This document shows positions 16,058-19,586 of a DNA stretch of 19,586 nucleotides, one piece after another. Within the stretch, counting starts at the first letter, position 1. Each line of letters opens with the position of its first letter. The notes under the pieces are model-generated. The model saw only the letters and a program-made list of their open reading frames with translations. It did no database searches and had not been told where the DNA came from. Source of the DNA: Paradesertivirga sp036399495 (lineage in GTDB: Bacteria; Bacteroidota; Bacteroidia; Sphingobacteriales; Sphingobacteriaceae); contig DASWMZ010000027.1 of NCBI GenBank assembly GCA_036399495.1, positions 1 to 19,586 of the forward strand, read 5' to 3'. The position numbers and the translations under genes are program-made.

Positions 16058-17005
16058 TTATGATTTGAAAATATTGATCCCTATAATACCATTCAAAATC
16101 ATTCTCGAATTGATTGGAAGTTCGGTCCAGGATGGCGAATTTACTTCGCTTTGCGGAACTTCTTTTTCGTTTAGAATGGTTTTTTCCCCAAAGGAGGCTA
16201 GGTAAAATTTACCATCAGCTTTATTGAACTTTATATTTAAATGCGGGGTATTAACCCACTCAGAGGGTATTTTAAAGATGTTAGATTCTTCCCGGGTCTC
16301 TTCATCGCCGGAGATGATAATTTCTTCATCCTTCATATAAAATTCAACCTTATGGCCGCGATAAGCTTTATCTGGTAGAATGGTTTCGAAACGTGCCAAT
16401 CCCGGTGTTTCGGTATTTTGCAATTTGGTCTCATCGTATTTGAGTTCCTCTACATAAGGCACTTCGTAATAGCCTTCGCTGTAGAAATTAAACCCTTTTA
16501 AGATATCATCATTTACATCGAAAGTTTCTGCAATACCCGTTTGCCGGGGAATAAACGTAACTCTTAGATTTTCTTCTTTTTGGCTGCCGCCCGGAAGCAG
16601 TTTGCCAATAAAGCCCTTATCGCCTCGTGAATAGTCAGGATGAGAAACGAACCGGAAAACCCACTTACTGCTTGATGGTTCGACAGTTTTCCCTTCTGCC
16701 CGGTATTGGTTTAAGATTTCGTAAAACTTCTTTACAGCTTCCTGAACAATAAGACCAAATATGCCTTTCTTATTATCCATAAATTCCCGATAATCTTCAG
16801 GGTTAAAACTGATAATATATTCGTGGTAGAAAACGATGCGGTCCGCAAAGGTTAACTGGACGATAGATTCTTTGAATTTATCAATAATATACTTGTAAAC
16901 TACGTTTGGTGTTAATGCTTCGGGTTCGGTAGGTGCTGATCCGCTATCGTTTAAAAACCATTCATGGATGCCAATACGTTGCCAAAAAGAGGGTTCTGTT
17001 GTCAT
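16058..17005 (-). CDS. FhaA-like protein with degenerate C-terminal FHA-like domain
   Basis: First gene of the cluster, 315 residues, no signal peptide or membrane helix. The N-terminal half, about 35-160, resembles the N-terminal domain of actinobacterial FhaA (DUF3662 type): a helical lead (YKYIIDKFKESI), then YHEYIISFNPEDYREF, a long helix, and a strand with WVFRFVSHPDY. The C-terminal part, about 215-314, has the spacing of an FHA domain (EEIIISGDEE, then NTPHLNIKF, then FGEKTILNEKEV) but lacks the Gly-Arg pair and the phosphate-contacting Ser. It keeps only the His-like position. It may therefore fold like FHA without binding phosphothreonine in the usual way. The ATG at 17005 is clear. 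The next gene follows after one base. The FhaA resemblance is my reading of motifs and would need a profile search. Confidence 0.72.
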   Translation of the reverse strand: MTTEPSFWQRIGIHEWFLNDSGSAPTEPEALTPNVVYKYIIDKFKESIVQLTFADRIVFYHEYIISFNPEDYREFMDNKKGIFGLIVQEAVKKFYEILNQYRAEGKTVEPSSSKWVFRFVSHPDYSRGDKGFIGKLLPGGSQKEENLRVTFIPRQTGIAETFDVNDDILKGFNFYSEGYYEVPYVEELKYDETKLQNTETPGLARFETILPDKAYRGHKVEFYMKDEEIIISGDEETREESNIFKIPSEWVNTPHLNIKFNKADGKFYLASFGEKTILNEKEVPQSEVNSPSWTELPINSRMILNGIIGINIFKS

Positions 17006-17077
17006 TAATTTTTTCTTAGTGATAATGATATAATAGAACTCAAAAAGGGGGCAGGATGTTTTAGTAAGAGGACTGCG
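17006..17077 (-). promoter_or_regulatory. Probable promoter region of the cell-wall/kinase cluster
   Basis: These bases lie between the intrinsic terminator of the upstream gene pair and the FhaA-like start, so the cluster's promoter should be here. The stretch has an AT-rich core (ATTATATCATTATC on the transcribed strand), but no clear TTG/TAnnTTTG Bacteroidota promoter pair. The call rests on position only. Confidence 0.35.
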
Positions 17078-17104
17078 AAAAAAAAATGCGGGTTACCCCG
17101 CATT
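17078..17104 (-). terminator. Rho-independent terminator after the ThuA-like gene
   Basis: On the transcribed strand, an 8-base-pair perfect stem (AATGCGGG and CCCGCATT, 17085-17104) with a 4-base loop is followed by a run of nine T residues (17086 down to 17078). It ends the DUF1080-ThuA transcript and insulates the FHA/PP2C/SEDS-PBP cluster that follows on the same strand. Confidence 0.9.
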
Positions 17105-17187
17105 GAATGTTTTCGCAATTGAATAATCCTTTATTCTAAAACGGTTTCGATATTCTTTCTAAAATAGAGCCTGTTTTCTGTAGTACT

Positions 17188-18126
17188 TTATGGACAAGGT
17201 TTGGCATCCCAATTGGCTTGCAATTCGGCTTCCGTCAATTTTGGAGTAGGAACACCTGTTAAAGGAACTTTAATTTTAGCAGTCCAAACTATCGCATTTA
17301 GAATTATTTTTCGAAAATTTGAATCGCCGAAATTCTCATAGAAATGTCCTCCTGTAAAACCGAAGGCCCTTCCGCCATCCTGCCTTTCGGTTGCCCAAGC
17401 CATATGTTGCGGCTTTTTTTCTTCCACTGCTTTTTGTACAAATTTATTGCCATGCCTGGGGTTCTTATCTCGGTCCAAAGTCGACAATGGAGGTACATCC
17501 GTTAATAAAGGCGTAACTCCTTTCATGTTTTCAGTGAAGCGCATGTGATAATACCATTCGTCGGATATCTTAAAAGGCTTTACTCCTCTAGTAACCTGGT
17601 GTTTAGGAATTAATTTAAAATTGGCCTCCCAATGCGGATTAACCGACCAGTCTAATTCAAAGTATCCTCCCAACCATTTTTTAAATTCAGAACCTCCAGT
17701 TTCTTTGGGTACCTCTACAGCAAAGTGTAAACAAACCAAACCAACACCTTTTTTCATCAACGCACTTAAATGTTTCTTATGCTTTAGGGCAAGGTGACCG
17801 TCAGCTCCATCCATATACATTACTATTGTAGAAGCACTTTCTAAAACCGTTGTATCTTTTGGCCATAGTTTATAAACTACAGTTTCAACTTCTTTACCCA
17901 TATATTTTTTCAGCTGAGCGGCTAATAACTTGCAGCCAGCGGTGTGCTCATGTTGCCCCGGGCCGTGACTACAAGCTCCGGCAATAAATACTACCTTTTT
18001 CTTGCCAGGATGATTTGCTCCTCGTGTTTGTATGGCCGAAAATGTGTTTGTTGATATAAGTAATAAGAGAATAGCCGACAAAAAAAGGCTGGACTTACTT
18101 TTTATTAAAGAATATATTATGTTCAT
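17188..18126 (-). CDS. Secreted ThuA-like domain protein
   Basis: A 312-residue protein with an N-terminal signal peptide (hydrophobic core at about 13-28, likely cut near the NTFSA site at residue 31), so periplasmic or exported. The mature part is a ThuA-like domain with a class I glutamine-amidotransferase-like fold. Hallmarks are VVFIAGACSHGPGQHEHTAG near the start, MYMDGADGH, GVGLVCLHFAVE, and FGFTGGHFYENF near the end. ThuA proteins are linked to trehalose and other sugar use, and in Bacteroidota they often sit beside DUF1080 proteins, as here. The gene starts 10 bases after the DUF1080 stop and ends at a strong terminator, so the pair forms a two-gene operon. The substrate is unknown. 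Confidence 0.88.
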   Translation of the reverse strand: MNIIYSLIKSKSSLFLSAILLLLISTNTFSAIQTRGANHPGKKKVVFIAGACSHGPGQHEHTAGCKLLAAQLKKYMGKEVETVVYKLWPKDTTVLESASTIVMYMDGADGHLALKHKKHLSALMKKGVGLVCLHFAVEVPKETGGSEFKKWLGGYFELDWSVNPHWEANFKLIPKHQVTRGVKPFKISDEWYYHMRFTENMKGVTPLLTDVPPLSTLDRDKNPRHGNKFVQKAVEEKKPQHMAWATERQDGGRAFGFTGGHFYENFGDSNFRKIILNAIVWTAKIKVPLTGVPTPKLTEAELQANWDAKPCP

Positions 18127-18136
18127 ATTAGCTTAG

Positions 18137-18850
18137 TTATTTTTCATTTAAAACAGGTTTCAACTCTTTCATTAATTGGGCACTATTAAGTCCTGCCAGT
18201 GCTACCGGTGGGTTGTGTACTAATTTATTAATTCTGTATCTAACGGTTTGTGCGTCGCCACTATGAATTTGAAAAGCAATATAACCAGACAACTCTCCAA
18301 TAGGATCTTCCACTGAGACTGATAGCGTTCCATTTATGGCCGTCCAGATTTTATGCCCTACTGCCAGAATCTCGTAGTGATTCCATTGTTCTTTTTTCAC
18401 AGCCTTTTCTCCTCTATTCGTCCAATCCATTTTTTTGCGACCGTGTTCATGGTAGAGCTTGCCCCAAACACCCTGGCCGACATCTGCCTGGTAGCCAATA
18501 GCCTGGCCTGTTGCATCAGCCTTGCTAGATCGAAATTGAATGCCGGCATTACGACCATTGGGCTCAAGCAAAACATCAACACTTAAATAAAAATCTTTTA
18601 CTTTAACATTCGACCAGAGAAACTGGTTGGTTTCCACAGTTTCAGCAGCATGCCCTACAATCACCCCATCTTTTACGCTCCAATAATCCATCCGGGAGGA
18701 TGACCACCCTTTTAAATTTTTTCGATTGAAGAATTTTTTACTCTCTTTTGGACGGTCTATCTTAAATGATATTAAGAACAAAGCGAGTGATACTGATATT
18801 AATGCGATACTTGAAAGGCATACTTTGTATTTCGATAAAGGATAATTCAT
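18137..18850 (-). CDS. DUF1080 (3-keto-disaccharide hydrolase-like) protein with N-terminal membrane anchor
   Basis: A 237-residue protein. Residues 9-28 form a hydrophobic signal peptide or anchor without a lipobox. The rest is a DUF1080 domain, a concanavalin-like beta sandwich. Typical features are FFNRKNLKGWSSS, YWSVKDGVIVGHA, a central NGRNAGIQFRSS, and a late GYIAFQIHSGD. Members of this family have been linked to cleavage of 3-keto-glycosides, and many are uncharacterised. It leads the operon with the ThuA-like gene and is transcribed away from the response regulator. No SusC/SusD transporter or oxidoreductase partner is in the window, so the sugar is not indicated. Confidence 0.87.
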   Translation of the reverse strand: MNYPLSKYKVCLSSIALISVSLALFLISFKIDRPKESKKFFNRKNLKGWSSSRMDYWSVKDGVIVGHAAETVETNQFLWSNVKVKDFYLSVDVLLEPNGRNAGIQFRSSKADATGQAIGYQADVGQGVWGKLYHEHGRKKMDWTNRGEKAVKKEQWNHYEILAVGHKIWTAINGTLSVSVEDPIGELSGYIAFQIHSGDAQTVRYRINKLVHNPPVALAGLNSAQLMKELKPVLNEK

Positions 18851-19055
18851 TTGGTTAGAGCAAGATTGTTACGAGGTTAATTTTATGCTAAAATTAGTAA
18901 GATTTTATCAACCAATAGCTTAGAGCATTGCAGTTTTTCAAGTATTATAATTATTTAAGATAATTGCGGTAGGTTATTACAAGATTATTAAGTTTGTAAG
19001 GAATAAAACTATCAAGGTCAACTATTGTGGCATGGATTGGTAAAAAGTAAAGCTT
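18851..19055. promoter_or_regulatory. Divergent intergenic region
   Basis: The longest gene-free stretch in the window, about 205 bases, AT-rich. It separates the leftward DUF1080-ThuA operon from the rightward response regulator, so both promoters must lie here. A TAATTTTA element on the minus strand (about 18891-18898) is one base off the Bacteroidota TAnnTTTG motif, but no well-spaced TTG accompanies it. No RNA gene or strong repeat was seen. Confidence 0.4.
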
Positions 19056-19460
19056 ATGCTCGATAAAATACTTTTCGTTGATGATGATCACATCGCATTG
19101 GTGTTGAACCAAAAACTGGTTGAGAAAACTAATTTCGCCAAGAGTATTGTTACCGCATCAAATGGTGAATTGGCATTAGAATATTTTTCCAAGTTACTTC
19201 AGAGCAAAGCAGATCCGTCTCAATATCCACAATTTATTTTTTTAGACTTAAATATGCCGATAATGGACGGGTGGGAGTTTTTAACCCGCTTTTCTGAACC
19301 TACTTATGATGTTTTCCGGGAAACAAAAATCGTGGTACTTTCCTCATCGATAAATCCTCAAGATTTGGCGCGTTCCAAGAATTACGATATGGTTATTGAT
19401 TTTATATCAAAACCCATAACGGCTGAGTTATTGGAGAAATTAGGTAAGTTAAGTGTATAA
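19056..19460 (+). CDS. Single-domain response regulator (CheY-like receiver)
   Basis: A stand-alone receiver domain of 134 residues without an output domain. The acidic pair lies in LFVDDDH (Asp9/Asp10), the phospho-acceptor is Asp64 in FLDLNMPIMDGW, the switch residue is in VVLSSS (Ser96 or Ser97), and the conserved Lys119 is in ISKP. The acceptor site and switch are intact, so it should take a phosphate from a histidine kinase. No kinase gene is in the window, making it an orphan here. Stand-alone regulators of this kind usually act by protein binding or in a phosphorelay. It ends 3 bases before the apparent insertion-sequence end. Its length is still normal for a receiver, so it does not look truncated. 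Confidence 0.93.
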   Translation: MLDKILFVDDDHIALVLNQKLVEKTNFAKSIVTASNGELALEYFSKLLQSKADPSQYPQFIFLDLNMPIMDGWEFLTRFSEPTYDVFRETKIVVLSSSINPQDLARSKNYDMVIDFISKPITAELLEKLGKLSV

Positions 19461-19495
19461 AAAGAGGCTGTCTCAAAAGGATAGTCTCTTTTTTA
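19461..19495 (+). terminator. Hairpin with T-run at the insertion-sequence end
   Basis: A 12-base-pair stem with two G-U pairs (AAAGAGGCTGTC at 19461-19472, GATAGTCTCTTT at 19480-19491), loop TCAAAAG, followed by a T-rich run. It fits a Rho-independent terminator for the response regulator. The same bases look like the terminal repeat of an insertion sequence, so it may also block read-through into the transposase. Confidence 0.7.
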
Positions 19496-19586
19496 TTTAC
19501 GCCTCTTTTCGTATTTTAAAGGCATGGGAACAACGCCTGTTTTTAAGCCCTACGATTCCGATCAGTTGCAGTTACTTCCGCCCAGC
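19464..19586 (+). mobile_element. Left end of an IS1182-like insertion sequence (cut by window edge)
   Basis: The sequence GAGGCTGTCTCAAAA at 19464-19478 matches the look of terminal inverted repeats in this group of insertion sequences. It lies about 60 bases before a transposase start. The right end and target duplication are outside the window. Family assignment rests on the terminal repeat and on the transposase N-terminus, both read by eye. Confidence 0.65.
19524..19586 (+). CDS. Transposase, N-terminal fragment (IS1182-like)
   Basis: Twenty-one codons are visible from an ATG that follows AAAGG at close spacing. The peptide contains FKPYDSDQLQLLPPS, which resembles the conserved start of IS1182-type DDE transposases (FKPYxxxQxxLLPPS). 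The catalytic domain lies beyond the edge, so activity cannot be judged. The fragment is short, so the call depends on one motif. Confidence 0.7.
   Translation, partial: MGTTPVFKPYDSDQLQLLPPS

Noticed and set aside
17006..17187. A small RNA or riboswitch between the ThuA and FHA genes
   Set aside because: The only structure is a plain intrinsic terminator for the upstream operon; no conserved aptamer-like elements are visible.

Overview
The window reads as chromosomal DNA of a Bacteroidota bacterium, most likely a Cytophagales-type species. This is inferred, not shown. The support is weak or absent Shine-Dalgarno sites, AT-rich leaders, a ThuA/DUF1080 pair, and an SH3-like domain of a type I associate with Bacteroidota. 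Coding density is high, and no gene-free stretch exceeds about 205 bases. No tRNA, rRNA or CRISPR array was seen.

Layout. (1) 62-1057 (+) is an aldo/keto reductase of the YghZ type. (2) 1054-4419 (-) is a metal-efflux operon, transcribed as Cu(I) P-type ATPase, then CDF zinc-type exporter, then a small heavy-metal-associated (HMA) protein. It converges on the reductase, and the two stop codons share one CTAG. (3) 4580-17005 (-) is the centrepiece, a roughly 12.4 kb same-strand cluster. In transcription order it holds an FhaA-like protein with a degenerate FHA domain, a 32-residue membrane peptide gene, a transmembrane PP2C phosphatase, a 1402-residue SEDS glycosyltransferase fused to a class B penicillin-binding protein, a canonical FHA protein, and three tandem transmembrane Ser/Thr kinase paralogues. 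The middle kinase has lost the DFG aspartate. (4) 17188-18850 (-) is a DUF1080 protein and a secreted ThuA-like protein, ending at a clear intrinsic terminator. (5) 19056-19460 (+) is a single-domain response regulator. (6) From about 19464 to the right edge lies the start of an IS1182-like insertion sequence, with a terminal hairpin and the first 21 codons of its transposase.

How the genes may work together. Region 3 has the same parts list as the actinobacterial fhaA-fhaB-pstP-rodA-pbpA-pknA-pknB locus: kinase, PP2C phosphatase, FHA readers, SEDS polymerase and class B PBP. Here RodA and PbpA equivalents form one polypeptide. PASTA sensor domains are replaced by an SH3-like domain on one kinase and by a helical segment with a conserved basic tail on the other two. 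The simplest reading is a phospho-signalling module that controls a peptidoglycan synthase. FHA1, the small ORF, PP2C and the SEDS-PBP gene are separated by 1, -8 and 1 bases, which points to translational coupling. The functional link is inference from gene content and spacing.
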